Of a DNA stretch of 36,765 nucleotides, positions 21,677 through 30,486 are shown in pieces; position 1 is the first letter of the stretch, and each line of letters opens with the position of its first letter. The stretch lies in the NCBI GenBank assembly GCA_913063045.1, contig CAJXYM010000011.1:1-36765 (forward strand), read 5' to 3'. The notes beneath the pieces were generated by a model. It worked only from the letters and a program-made list of their open reading frames with translations, was not told the DNA's origin and did no database searches. This stretch comes from an uncultured Flavobacteriales bacterium. GTDB lineage: Bacteria > Bacteroidota > Bacteroidia > Flavobacteriales > BACL11. Made by a program: the position numbers and the translations under genes.

Positions 21677-23398
21677 ATGAGTTATTCATCATTACAAGCG
21701 TGTATTAAAGATCTAGAAGATCATGGTTTTTTAAAAAGAATTAAAAAAGAAGTTGATCCTAATTTAGAAATGGCTTCCATTCACTTAGCGGAGTTCAAAA
21801 AATCTGGCAAAGCTTTACTTTTTGAAAACATTAAAGGAAGTAAGTATCCAGCAGTTTCTAATCTATTTGGAACGTTAGAAAGAAGTAATTTTATTTTTAG
21901 GAAATCTATTAATAAGGTAAAAAAAATTATTGATTTACAATTAAATCCAATTAATGGTTTTAAAAACCCATTATCTTCATTGCAAAGTGCTTTTTATGCG
22001 ATTAAAGCATTACCTATGAAGGTTCCTTTTCCTAAATCTTTTGAAGAAATAAAAATTTCTGATATTCCACAAATTAAATGTTGGCCTGATGATGGAGGTT
22101 CCTTCATCACACTGCCACAAGTTTTTTCAGAAGATATTAATAACCCTGGAATTATGAATTCAAATTTAGGGATGTATAGAATTCAGTTAAGTGGAAATAA
22201 TTACATTCAAAATAAAGAAATTGGCATTCACTATCAAATTCATAGAGGTATTGGAGTTCATCAGAAAAATGCAATAAAAAAAGGTATTCCACTAAAAGTT
22301 TCTATCTTTATAGGAGGTCCTCCTTCACACACATTCTCTTCTGTAATGCCTTTGCCAGATAATATGTCTGAGCTTACATTTGCAGGAATATTAGAGGGGC
22401 GTAGATTTAGATACTCACTTTTAGATGGTTATACTATCTCTTCAGATGCTGACTTTGTAATCTGTGGAGAAATAGATGCTAAATTAAAGCCTGAGGGCCC
22501 TTTTGGAGATCATCTAGGGTATTATAGTTTAACTCATGACTTTCCTTTCATAAATGTTAAAAAAGTATTTGCTAAAAAGAATGCTATTTGGCCTTTTACA
22601 GTTGTTGGAAGACCTCCTCAGGAAGATTCACAGTTTGGTAAATTAATTCATTCAATGACAGGCAAGGCTATTGAAAATGAAATTCCAGGACTTAAATCTG
22701 TTAATGCAGTTGATGAATCTGGAGTGCATCCATTATTATTAGCAATAGGAAGTGAAAGATATACTCCTTATAACCCAACTAGAGTTCCTCAAGAAATTTT
22801 AACTATTGCAAATCATATTTTAGGTACGGGTCAGTTATCATTAGCAAAATATCTATTTATTATCGAAGAAGAAAATGCTCCAGATATAAATGATAAAGAA
22901 GCTTTTTTTAAGCATTTATTTGAAAGAGTTAATTGGTCAAGGGATCTTCATTTTCAAACTAAAACTACAATGGATACTTTAGACTATAGTGGGGAAGGTT
23001 TAAATGAAGGGTCAAAGGTGATAATTGCTGCTGCTGGTATTAAAAAAAGAAGTTTATTAAGTATTAAACCTACATTAGATTTACCTAATCATTTTAATCA
23101 TTCATTTATGGTGTGTGATGGAGTTTTGTCAATTGATGGAAATGGTGATATTAATATTTTGATTGAGTATTTAGAAAAAATTAATTTGAAAGGTATTAGT
23201 TTAATTACTGTTGTTGATGATGCTAATTTTGTTTCAGAAGATTTTAGTAATTGGTTATGGGTATGTTTCACACGCTCAAATCCTTCACATGATATTTTTG
23301 GCTTACACTCTAAAATGATTAATAAACATTTTTCCTGCTCAATACCAATTATTGATGCTCGAATTAAAGCTCATCATGCACCGGTTTTAAAAAGATAA
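21677..23398 (+). CDS. UbiD-family prenylated-FMN decarboxylase
   Basis: UbiD enzymes reversibly decarboxylate unsaturated or aromatic acids using prenylated FMN made by UbiX. The 573-residue protein aligns by eye with E. coli UbiD: NLGMYR (163-168, metal ligand Asn163 and catalytic Arg168), IHRG with His189, SELTFAG with metal ligand Glu232, PEGPFGDHLGYY with Glu273 and Asp278, VGRPPQED, and the C-terminal VVDDAN block. All catalytic positions are kept, so it should be active. Menaquinone synthesis is a plausible role in Bacteroidota, but the substrate cannot be read from sequence and no ubiX, ubiA or mqn gene is in the window. It ends one base from the convergent helicase gene. Confidence 0.88.
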   Translation: MSYSSLQACIKDLEDHGFLKRIKKEVDPNLEMASIHLAEFKKSGKALLFENIKGSKYPAVSNLFGTLERSNFIFRKSINKVKKIIDLQLNPINGFKNPLSSLQSAFYAIKALPMKVPFPKSFEEIKISDIPQIKCWPDDGGSFITLPQVFSEDINNPGIMNSNLGMYRIQLSGNNYIQNKEIGIHYQIHRGIGVHQKNAIKKGIPLKVSIFIGGPPSHTFSSVMPLPDNMSELTFAGILEGRRFRYSLLDGYTISSDADFVICGEIDAKLKPEGPFGDHLGYYSLTHDFPFINVKKVFAKKNAIWPFTVVGRPPQEDSQFGKLIHSMTGKAIENEIPGLKSVNAVDESGVHPLLLAIGSERYTPYNPTRVPQEILTIANHILGTGQLSLAKYLFIIEEENAPDINDKEAFFKHLFERVNWSRDLHFQTKTTMDTLDYSGEGLNEGSKVIIAAAGIKKRSLLSIKPTLDLPNHFNHSFMVCDGVLSIDGNGDINILIEYLEKINLKGISLITVVDDANFVSEDFSNWLWVCFTRSNPSHDIFGLHSKMINKHFSCSIPIIDARIKAHHAPVLKR

Positions 23399-23414
23399 TT
23401 TATCTATTTTTTTT
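23389..23414 (+). terminator. Possible shared terminator between ubiD-like and helicase genes
   Basis: AGATAA and TTATCT (23393-23405) form an inverted repeat spanning both stop codons, extended by A and T runs on either side and followed by eight T (23407-23414) on the plus strand. A usable hairpin needs a 5-nt loop and one bulged A, so it is weak. It is the only candidate terminator between these convergent genes, whose stops are one base apart. Confidence 0.3.
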
Positions 23415-24602
23415 CCAAACTTTCTTCTTATTCTTTTTTAGTATTTCAAATTTAGGCCCTTGACTATACCCATTTGGAAGATTGTTTTTAGTCACACTTT
23501 TTTCAATTAGTTTCTCAATATCTAAGAAATTTGAAACTTGTTTTTGATTAATTAGTGTTATTGCTTCTCCAGTTCTATCTGCTCTAGCTGTTCTTCCTAT
23601 TCGATGAACGTAATCTTCTGCATCGTGTGGAACTTCGTAGTTAATTACTAATTCAATTCCTTTGATATCAATTCCTCGCGATAATATATCTGTCGCAACT
23701 AATATTTTTATTTTTTTATTTTTAAAATCTCTTATTGTATCCTCTCTTTGTTCTTGATTTAATTCGGAATGCATATCACTCGACCTAAGACCTGAATTGT
23801 TAAGAGTTTTTTTAATTGCTTTTACACTTTTAATGCTTGAAGCAAATATTAGAACATGGCTAATTTCTTTTTCTTTAGACTTTTCTTTAAGTATATCTCT
23901 TATTAATCTTACTTTTTGTTCATCATGCACTAAATAAGCACTTTGTGTGATTCCAGCGGCTGGCTTAGAAATTGCTAAACTAATACTAGAAGGGTTTATT
24001 AAAATATTCTCAGCTAATTTTCTGATTTTTGGAGGCATTGTAGCTGAAAAAAGTAGAGTTTGTCTCTTTTTTGGAAGTTTTTTGGAAATGCTTACAATGT
24101 CATCATAAAAACCCATATCTAACATTCTATCTGCCTCATCTAAGATTAAGTATTCAACGGAACTTGTGTCAAAGTAATCGAATTTTAGATGTGCCATTAA
24201 TCTTCCTGGAGTACAAATTATTATATCTGCACCTTTTACTAGAGCTTGTTTTTGATTTTCAAACTCAGGCCCAGTTCCACCTCCGTAAATTGGATACGAT
24301 GATGAATTAGTATAATATGAAAAACCTTCAATTTGCATATCAATTTGCTTAGCAAGTTCTCTTGTTGGAGCAATTATTAATGCTTTAACCTTATTTTCTT
24401 GTTTTTTTGTTGATAAAATACTTAATATAGGTAATACAAATGCTGCTGTTTTACCTGTTCCAGTTTGTGCACAGGCTATAAGATCTTTTCCCTCTAATAT
24501 TAATGGTATTGCTTGCTCTTGGACAGGAGTCGCATCTTCAAATCCCATCATTTCTAACCCTTCTTCTAATTGACTACTTAAGCCTATTTTAGTAAATTTC
24601 AT
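23400..24602 (-). CDS. DEAD-box RNA helicase (RhlE-like)
   Basis: An ATP-dependent RNA helicase, probably for ribosome assembly or mRNA turnover. The 400-residue protein has all superfamily motifs in order: Q motif (ATPVQEQA, 24-31), motif I QTGTGKT (46-52), Ia PTRELA (79-84), TPGR (131-134), DEAD (155-158), SAT (186-188), then helicase C with HSELNQEQRE, VATDILSRGID and HRIGRTAR. The tail is short and basic (KKNKKKVWKKNR), without an RGG domain or the CsdA/DbpA RNA-binding domain, so RhlE-type is the nearest class. It starts 2 bases after marR ends and is probably cotranscribed with it. Confidence 0.92.
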   Translation of the reverse strand: MKFTKIGLSSQLEEGLEMMGFEDATPVQEQAIPLILEGKDLIACAQTGTGKTAAFVLPILSILSTKKQENKVKALIIAPTRELAKQIDMQIEGFSYYTNSSSYPIYGGGTGPEFENQKQALVKGADIIICTPGRLMAHLKFDYFDTSSVEYLILDEADRMLDMGFYDDIVSISKKLPKKRQTLLFSATMPPKIRKLAENILINPSSISLAISKPAAGITQSAYLVHDEQKVRLIRDILKEKSKEKEISHVLIFASSIKSVKAIKKTLNNSGLRSSDMHSELNQEQREDTIRDFKNKKIKILVATDILSRGIDIKGIELVINYEVPHDAEDYVHRIGRTARADRTGEAITLINQKQVSNFLDIEKLIEKSVTKNNLPNGYSQGPKFEILKKNKKKVWKKNR

Positions 24603-24604
24603 AT

Positions 24605-25033
24605 TTATTTTTCATCGTTAACAATCTTATTAATTTTTTTAAGTACATTAAAAAAGATTGTTATTTCTTCTTTTTCACATTCTTCATATACCTTATTATT
24701 AAATTTTAAAACTTCTGTTTTTGCTATCTCTCTCCACTCTAAGCCTATTTTGGTTAAATGGATAATAGACTTTCTTTTATCATTAGGATCTGTTTTTCTT
24801 ATAATTATTCCAATATCTTCTAACTTATTTAATGATCTAGCAAGAGATGTAGATTCCATACCCATATTAGGTCCTAGCTGTGTAGATGGGGTTCCTTCAA
24901 ACATATCAATATTTAAAATAATTTTACCTAATGACATACTTACCATATAATCTGATGCTTTTCTATTATACATCTTAGTAATATTATACCAGGTCTTTCT
25001 TATGTTATAATCAACTGTTTCTTCAGGCTCCAT
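24605..25033 (-). CDS. MarR-family transcriptional regulator
   Basis: A dimeric winged-helix DNA-binding regulator, usually released from its operator by a small ligand. The 142-residue protein has the MarR layout: N-terminal helix, recognition region GMESTSLARSLNKLEDIGII (59-78), wing DPNDKRKS (82-89) and long C-terminal dimerisation helix. It is transcribed divergently from an acyl-CoA ligase gene across 103 bases that carry a long imperfect inverted repeat. By analogy with the Flavobacteriia MarR proteins beside fatty-acid genes, I infer control of fatty-acid use. Its own -7 element lies inside one arm of the repeat, which suggests autorepression. Confidence 0.9.
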   Translation of the reverse strand: MEPEETVDYNIRKTWYNITKMYNRKASDYMVSMSLGKIILNIDMFEGTPSTQLGPNMGMESTSLARSLNKLEDIGIIIRKTDPNDKRKSIIHLTKIGLEWREIAKTEVLKFNNKVYEECEKEEITIFFNVLKKINKIVNDEK

Positions 25034-25039
25034 ATTTTT

Positions 25040-25095
25040 AAAATTTAGACTAACAAATATACTAAAACATATGTGCGTAGTATTTGTTAAATTTT
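25040..25095. promoter_or_regulatory. Imperfect inverted repeat, probable MarR operator
   Basis: The right arm at 25078-25095 (TAGTATTTGTTAAATTTT) is the reverse complement of the left arm at 25040-25064, apart from two short insertions (GAC and AT) on the left. The centre contains the palindrome ACATATGT. The repeat lies between divergent marR and acyl-CoA ligase genes and overlaps promoter elements of both. The symmetry is read directly; binding by this MarR is inferred. Confidence 0.5.
25054..25061 (-). promoter_or_regulatory. -7 promoter element of marR
   Basis: Read on the minus strand this is TATATTTG, an exact TAnnTTTG match. Transcription would begin near 25047, about 14 bases before the marR ATG. 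No good TTTG lies 17-23 bases upstream, so the -33 element is weak. The element is inside the left arm of the inverted repeat. Confidence 0.45.
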
Positions 25096-25122
25096 GAATC
25101 TCTTTTTTTTATACTATCTTTA
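25093..25122 (+). promoter_or_regulatory. Promoter of the acyl-CoA ligase gene
   Basis: TTTG at 25093-25096, an 18-base spacer, and TATCTTTA at 25115-25122 (one mismatch to TAnnTTTG) form a Bacteroidota-type promoter. The -33 element touches the end of the inverted repeat. The start site would be near 25128, leaving a leader of under 10 bases before the ATG at 25137. Confidence 0.55.
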
Positions 25123-25136
25123 AAAAAAAAATCACA

Positions 25137-26768
25137 ATGAACTATCCATCTCCTCTAGAAATATTTTATAAATGGGAAAAAGAAAAACCTAATGACGTTT
25201 TTTTAAGTCAACCGATTAATGGTGTTTGGCATAATTGGACTTTTAAACAAGTCGGGCTTGAGGTTAGAAAAATGGCAGCATATATACAATCTCTAGGCTT
25301 TGATGATAAATCAAAAATTGGAATTATTTCTAAAAATTGTGCTCATTGGGTTATGAGTGATTTAGCTATTATGCTCTCTGGTAATGTATCTGTTCCTTTA
25401 TACCCAAACCTTAATAAAGAATCATTAAATCAAATTCTTTTACATAGTGAGACAAAGTTTTTATTCATTGGAAAATTAGATAAATTTGAACTTATTAAAG
25501 ATGGTGTTCCTAATACGATTGAATGTGTTACATTTCCTTTTTATAGCGAAGATTACCCGATATGGGATGAGGTTATTAAAGATGTTGATCCAATTAAAGA
25601 TGATATTATAATACCTATTAAAGATTTAGCTTCAATAATATATACATCCGGGACCACAGGAGATGCTAAAGGAGTAATGCATAGTTTTTTTAACTTTAGT
25701 TTTGCTACTGTTAATGCAAGTAAAAGTTTAGGTATTTCAAGTAAAGAAGTCTTCTTTTCTTACCTTCCATTAAGTCATGTAGCGGAGAGGCTCTTAATTG
25801 AGTTTTGTTGCTTGTATAATGGGGGTAAAATCTGTTTTGCTGAAAGTCTAGAAACTTTTGCTGATAATTTATCTTCTGTTAGTCCAACGGTATTTTTAGG
25901 AGTGCCAAGAATATGGACTAAATTTCAACAAGCAATTTTACTTAAAATACCACAAAAAAAATTAGATTTTTTATTAAATATTCCTTTTATATCTACATTG
26001 ATTAAGAGAAAAATTAAAAATAATTTAGGATTAAGTCGAAGTAAAAACACTTTTACTGGAGCAGCGCCAACTCCAACATCAACTCTAGAATGGTTTGCAA
26101 GATTGGGTATTAATATTCAGGAAGCCTATGCTATGACTGAAAATACATGTTATTCACATGCTACATTAAAAGAGAATATTAAAATTGGATATATTGGCCC
26201 CGCTCTTCCTTTTTGTGAAGTAAGGCTTAGCGATAGAAATGAAATTTTGATTAAACATGATGCTTTAATGCTTGGGTATTATAAAGACGCCAAGCAAACT
26301 AATGAAATGATCAAAGATGGTTGGTTATATACTGGTGATGAAGGGGTAATTGATAATGGATTTATAAAGATTACAGGAAGAGTTAAAGATCTTTTTAAAA
26401 CCTCAAAAGGAAAATATATAGCTCCTTCGCCTATAGAGATGAAACTATCTGAAAATAAAAATATTGAACAAGTTTGTGTTGTTGGTTCAACCCTGACTCA
26501 ACCTATTGCAATTATTGTTACATCAGAAATTGGAAGAAAACTTAATTCAAAAGATTTATATAATAGTTTGAAGTTAACACTTGATAGTGTAAATAATACT
26601 CTTGAAAAGCATGAATTACTTCATAACTTAATTGTTGTAAAAGATATTTGGACTATAGAAAATCAACTTTTAACTCCTTCGATGAAAATTAAAAGAAATT
26701 CTATTGAAAAGAAATATAGTGATAATTACCAAAAATGGTATGAGGCAAATAGAATACTAATTAATTAA
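25137..26768 (+). CDS. Long-chain acyl-CoA synthetase (AMP-binding)
   Basis: An ANL-superfamily enzyme that activates fatty acids via an acyl-adenylate to acyl-CoA. The 543-residue protein has the phosphate loop YTSGTTGDAKG (169-179), SYLPLSHVAERL, GAAPTP, EAYAMTENT (A5), YTGDEGVIDNGFIKITGRVKD (A7/A8), SKGKYIAPSPIE and the C-terminal LTPSMKIKRNSI with the expected catalytic lysine. It resembles FadD/FACL-type synthetases without extra domains. Chain-length preference cannot be read. The divergent MarR gene suggests ligand-responsive control. Its stop overlaps the stop of the convergent secreted-protein gene. Confidence 0.92.
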   Translation: MNYPSPLEIFYKWEKEKPNDVFLSQPINGVWHNWTFKQVGLEVRKMAAYIQSLGFDDKSKIGIISKNCAHWVMSDLAIMLSGNVSVPLYPNLNKESLNQILLHSETKFLFIGKLDKFELIKDGVPNTIECVTFPFYSEDYPIWDEVIKDVDPIKDDIIIPIKDLASIIYTSGTTGDAKGVMHSFFNFSFATVNASKSLGISSKEVFFSYLPLSHVAERLLIEFCCLYNGGKICFAESLETFADNLSSVSPTVFLGVPRIWTKFQQAILLKIPQKKLDFLLNIPFISTLIKRKIKNNLGLSRSKNTFTGAAPTPTSTLEWFARLGINIQEAYAMTENTCYSHATLKENIKIGYIGPALPFCEVRLSDRNEILIKHDALMLGYYKDAKQTNEMIKDGWLYTGDEGVIDNGFIKITGRVKDLFKTSKGKYIAPSPIEMKLSENKNIEQVCVVGSTLTQPIAIIVTSEIGRKLNSKDLYNSLKLTLDSVNNTLEKHELLHNLIVVKDIWTIENQLLTPSMKIKRNSIEKKYSDNYQKWYEANRILIN

Positions 26769-28045
26769 GTTTTTAATTTCTTTTTCTTAGCTGCTGGAAA
26801 TAAAACATTATTTAATATTAGTCTATATCCAGGAGAGTTTGGATGAAGAGATAAATCTGTTTTAGGATCTCCCACTTTATGTTGGTAGTCTTCTGGATCA
26901 TGTCCGCCATAAAATGTCCATGTTCCGTTTCCTAACTTCCCATGAATATATCTAGCTTCATTTTTAGCTTTAGTTTCTCCCATTACAATAACACTAGATT
27001 TTAAGAACTGATTTTTAAATGAGGTTGTTTGCCCCATGAATCCTTTTATAACTTGTGTGTGATTTTGACAAAGCATTGTTGGGACAGGGTCCCATTTAGC
27101 AGAGAAGTCAAAAAGTGTAAAAAAATCTATATTTGGTTTAACTCTTCTTGTTTGAGTAGCATCTATTGAGGAGAATTCATACTTATTAGGGTCTTTAATA
27201 AGGCTAAAGTTTTTAAAAGCTAATGTTTTTGTAAAATCTATTTTATTATTAATATCTTGATCTATAGCATCTCCATCAAACATATGTTGACAAATATCTA
27301 TTCCCTCAGACGCAAGTGATATATCATAGGAGTCAGTAGCAGAACACATTGCAAAAAGAAATCCACCTCCATTAACAAATTCTTTAATTTTCTTTGCTAC
27401 CGCTAATTTAAGATGAGATACCTTCTTGAAACCTAACTTTTTTGCATTGTTTTCATATAAAACCTTTTGATCTTTATACCATTTTGCATTTTTAAATGCA
27501 GCATAAAATTTTCCGTACTGACCAGTAAAATCTTCATGATGTAGGTGCAGCCAGTCATATAGAGGAAGTATATTACTTAATACTTCTTCATCGTAAATGA
27601 TATCATATGGGATTTCTGAATATGTTAGGGCCAGAGTAACTGCATCGTCCCAAGGTTGCTTATTCTTTGGAGAGTAAATTGCAATCCTTGGTATTTTTTC
27701 TAATTTAATGACTTCTTGATTAACCTCATTACTGCTTATCGATTGTAATATTGATGTTGATTGCAAGTCAGCAATAATTTTATATGAGACATCTCTAACA
27801 ACACATTCATTTTTAATTAAATCGTTACTCTTTATCATAAAGCTCCCCCCTTTATAATTAAGTAGCCAGTTAACATTTATTTCATTTTCAATTGCAAGAA
27901 AAGCAATTCCATATGCCTTAAGATGATTTGTTTGACTTTGATCCATAGGGATCAAAATATATGCAGCAAAAATTGTTTTAAATGAAATTAAAAGAATTAA
28001 TAATAAAAAAGTTTTTTTGAGATTAAAATGGATCATTATCGCCAT
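26765..28045 (-). CDS. Conserved secreted Bacteroidota protein, often labelled asparagine synthetase B
   Basis: A 426-residue protein with a signal peptide: a hydrophobic stretch after MIHFNLKK, with likely cleavage after KTIFA, before AYILIPMDQSQ. I recognise it as a family widely called asparagine synthetase B in Flavobacteriia. It has neither the N-terminal Cys of glutamine amidotransferases nor the SGGxDS ATP site of true AsnB, and it is exported, so that name is not supported. Conserved-looking blocks are HLHHEDFTGQYG, CSATDSYD, FDGDAID and GGHDPEDYQHKVGDP. Function is unknown. Start 28045 is kept; an ATG at 28036 is an equal alternative. It overlaps the dnaB end by 23 bases, so it is probably in the accA-dnaB operon. 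Confidence 0.8.
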   Translation of the reverse strand: MAIMIHFNLKKTFLLLILLISFKTIFAAYILIPMDQSQTNHLKAYGIAFLAIENEINVNWLLNYKGGSFMIKSNDLIKNECVVRDVSYKIIADLQSTSILQSISSNEVNQEVIKLEKIPRIAIYSPKNKQPWDDAVTLALTYSEIPYDIIYDEEVLSNILPLYDWLHLHHEDFTGQYGKFYAAFKNAKWYKDQKVLYENNAKKLGFKKVSHLKLAVAKKIKEFVNGGGFLFAMCSATDSYDISLASEGIDICQHMFDGDAIDQDINNKIDFTKTLAFKNFSLIKDPNKYEFSSIDATQTRRVKPNIDFFTLFDFSAKWDPVPTMLCQNHTQVIKGFMGQTTSFKNQFLKSSVIVMGETKAKNEARYIHGKLGNGTWTFYGGHDPEDYQHKVGDPKTDLSLHPNSPGYRLILNNVLFPAAKKKKLKT

Positions 28046-29507
28046 TATCAGTATTCATACTTGATGATGCTGTTGAAATCATAGACTCATTCGTAATATC
28101 ACTTTCAGAATTATCATAATAATCTAAGTCAGAAAATTTAGCAAATTCAGCAGTAAACTTTAGTCTAACATTTTCTAAAGCCCCATTTCTATGTTTAGCA
28201 ATTATTATTTCACCTTGGCCTCTTGAATCATCACCATTATCCCATTCATAAATTTTATAGTATTCAGGTCTATAAATAAATGTAACTATATCAGCATCTT
28301 GCTCAATAGCACCAGATTCTCTAAGATCGGATAACATTGGGCGCTTACTACCTGTTCCTGTTCTGCTCTCAACACCTCTATTTACTTGAGACAAGGCTAC
28401 TACAGGAATCTTTAGTTCTTTAGCAATCCCTTTTAATGATCTTGAAATTGTAGAGATTTCTTGTTCTCTATTTCCAGATTTTCCTCCTGCACTCATCAGC
28501 TGAAGGTAGTCAACCATTATGATTTGGACATTATGATTTTTAACTAGTCTTCTAGCTTTTGCTCTAAGTTCAAATATCGTTAAGGCTGGAGTATCATCAA
28601 TATATATTTGCGCATCTGTAAGCTCTTTAATCTTTTCATGAAGTTGTATCATCTCAAAGTCTTCAAGATCTCCTTTCCTGAGTTTAGATGCAGGTAATTG
28701 AGCTTCGCTGGCAATTAATCTTCCAACTAATTGTTCAGAAGACATTTCAAGAGAGAAAAACCCAATTGGACATTTATGGTTAATAGCAATATTTCTAGCC
28801 ATTGTTAATGCAAAAGCTGTTTTCCCCATTCCAGGTCTTGCAGCAACTATAATAAGATCTGATTTTTGCCAGCCTGAAGTAACTCTATCTAATTTTGTAA
28901 AACCTGAAGGGACACCACTAAGACCATCTTCTTTTTGTCTAAGAATTTCAATATTGTCAAGTGCTCCCTTTATTAAACTACTCATCTTATCATAGCTTTT
29001 TCTTAAGGTTCCTTCAGTAACGGTAAATAGTTTTTCTTCAGCTGTATTGAGAAGGTCAAAAATATCAATTGTATCATTAAAAGCATCTCCAATAATATTA
29101 TTAGAAATACTAATAAGAGATCTTTTTATAAACTTTTCTGCAATAATTCTAGCATGAAATTCTGTATTAGACGCAGATGATATATTATTAGTTAGTTGGC
29201 TGATATATAACATACCTCCAACAGACTCTAAGCAGTCCAATCTTTTAAGTTCTTCAGAAACTGTTAAAATATCTACAGGCTTACTATTATTAAAAAGATT
29301 GACAATTGCTTCAAATATTTTTTGATGATCAGGCTTGTAGAAATATTCTGCTTGTAAGCTATCAATAGTATCTGATAATGATTCATTATCTATCATTAAA
29401 GCTCCGAGGACCACTTCCTCAAGTTCTATTGCTTGAGGTTGAAGTTTACCATCAATCTTTTGTGTTGATGTAGCCTTGATTGTTCTTTTCCCTATTGTAT
29501 TTGCCAT
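28023..29507 (-). CDS. dnaB: Replicative DNA helicase DnaB
   Basis: DnaB is the hexameric 5'-3' helicase that drives the replication fork and binds DnaG primase. The 494-residue protein has the N-terminal domain (AIELEEVVLGALMID, 27-40), the linker and the RecA-like C-terminal domain. Walker A is ARPGMGKT (223-230), Walker B is IMVDYLQLM, and the arginine-rich SRSLKGIAKELKIPVVALSQVNRGVESR and SDLRESGAIEQDAD follow. There is no intein at the Walker A site or elsewhere. The acidic tail ending DNDPF is typical of Bacteroidota. It starts one base after accA ends. Confidence 0.97.
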   Translation of the reverse strand: MANTIGKRTIKATSTQKIDGKLQPQAIELEEVVLGALMIDNESLSDTIDSLQAEYFYKPDHQKIFEAIVNLFNNSKPVDILTVSEELKRLDCLESVGGMLYISQLTNNISSASNTEFHARIIAEKFIKRSLISISNNIIGDAFNDTIDIFDLLNTAEEKLFTVTEGTLRKSYDKMSSLIKGALDNIEILRQKEDGLSGVPSGFTKLDRVTSGWQKSDLIIVAARPGMGKTAFALTMARNIAINHKCPIGFFSLEMSSEQLVGRLIASEAQLPASKLRKGDLEDFEMIQLHEKIKELTDAQIYIDDTPALTIFELRAKARRLVKNHNVQIIMVDYLQLMSAGGKSGNREQEISTISRSLKGIAKELKIPVVALSQVNRGVESRTGTGSKRPMLSDLRESGAIEQDADIVTFIYRPEYYKIYEWDNGDDSRGQGEIIIAKHRNGALENVRLKFTAEFAKFSDLDYYDNSESDITNESMISTASSSMNTDNGDNDPF

Positions 29508-29508
29508 A

Positions 29509-30465
29509 TTATTTTTCTTTAACTACTCCCATATTGGCAAATTTTTCCATTCTTTGATCAATAAGTTTATCTTTAGATAAGTTACTTAGGCTCTTTAAGC
29601 TAAGATTAATTTCTTTTTTTACTTTTTTAAATATTTCTACGGTATTATGGTGCGCACCTCCTAGTGGTTCTTCAATAATTTTATCTACTAGCCCTAATTC
29701 TTTCATTTCTTTAGCAGTAAGTTTTAGAGAATCCGCTGCGGTTTCTTTATAGTCCCAACTTCTCCACAGAATTGTAGAGCAGTTTTCAGGAGAAATAACA
29801 GAATACCAAGAATTGTTTAACATAACTATATGATCACCAACACCAATTCCTAACGCACCTCCAGATGCCCCCTCACCAATAATTACACAAATTATTGGTG
29901 TCTTTAGCCTTGACATCTCTAATATATTTCGAGCTATTGCTTCTCCTTGACCTCTCTCTTCTGCTTCAAGCCCTGGAAAAGCTCCTGGAGTATCTATTAA
30001 AGTTACAACTGGTTTGTTAAATTTTTCAGCAAGTTTCATTAGTCTAAGGGCTTTCCTATATCCTTCAGGGTTAGCCATGCCAAAATTTCTATATTGTCTT
30101 TCTTTCGTATCTCTTCCCTTTTGTTGACCAATAAACATGACTGTTTGTTTACCTATAGTTCCCCAGCCTCCAATCATCGCTTTATCATCCTTTACTCTTC
30201 TGTCTCCATGCATTTCTAAAAAGTCTCCATCTGTAATTGCATGTATATAGTCTAAAGTATAAGGTCTTTTAGGGTGTCTAGATAGTTGAACTTTTTGCCA
30301 GGGAGATAAATTGTTATAAATTTTCTTTCTTGTTATCTGAATTTTTTCTTCAATATCCGCAACAATTTTTGTTGTATCTAAATTGTCAACTTCAGCTAAT
30401 TCTTTGGCTTGAATTAGCTTGTTTTCTAATTCTTCAATTGGTTTTTCAAATTCTAAATATTGCAT
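29509..30465 (-). CDS. accA: Acetyl-CoA carboxylase carboxyltransferase subunit alpha
   Basis: AccA with AccD transfers carboxyl from biotin to acetyl-CoA, making malonyl-CoA for fatty-acid synthesis. I start at [14 protein letters not shown], giving 318 residues; a frame 8 codons longer would run over the promoter. Conserved blocks include [85 protein letters not shown] and [13 protein letters not shown]. It is the first gene of the accA-dnaB-secreted protein operon, divergent from ispE. Confidence 0.96.
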   Translation of the reverse strand: MQYLEFEKPIEELENKLIQAKELAEVDNLDTTKIVADIEEKIQITRKKIYNNLSPWQKVQLSRHPKRPYTLDYIHAITDGDFLEMHGDRRVKDDKAMIGGWGTIGKQTVMFIGQQKGRDTKERQYRNFGMANPEGYRKALRLMKLAEKFNKPVVTLIDTPGAFPGLEAEERGQGEAIARNILEMSRLKTPIICVIIGEGASGGALGIGVGDHIVMLNNSWYSVISPENCSTILWRSWDYKETAADSLKLTAKEMKELGLVDKIIEEPLGGAHHNTVEIFKKVKKEINLSLKSLSNLSKDKLIDQRMEKFANMGVVKEK

Positions 30466-30486
30466 ACTTATTATGTTAAAGACTAA

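Noticed and set aside
24071-24310. Plus-strand open frame inside the helicase gene
   Set aside because: It is opposite the conserved motifs Ib to III of the DEAD-box core; antisense artefact.
28810-28860. Possible intein at the DnaB Walker A site, a common insertion point
   Set aside because: ARPGMGKT is continuous with the family sequence on both sides and total length is normal.
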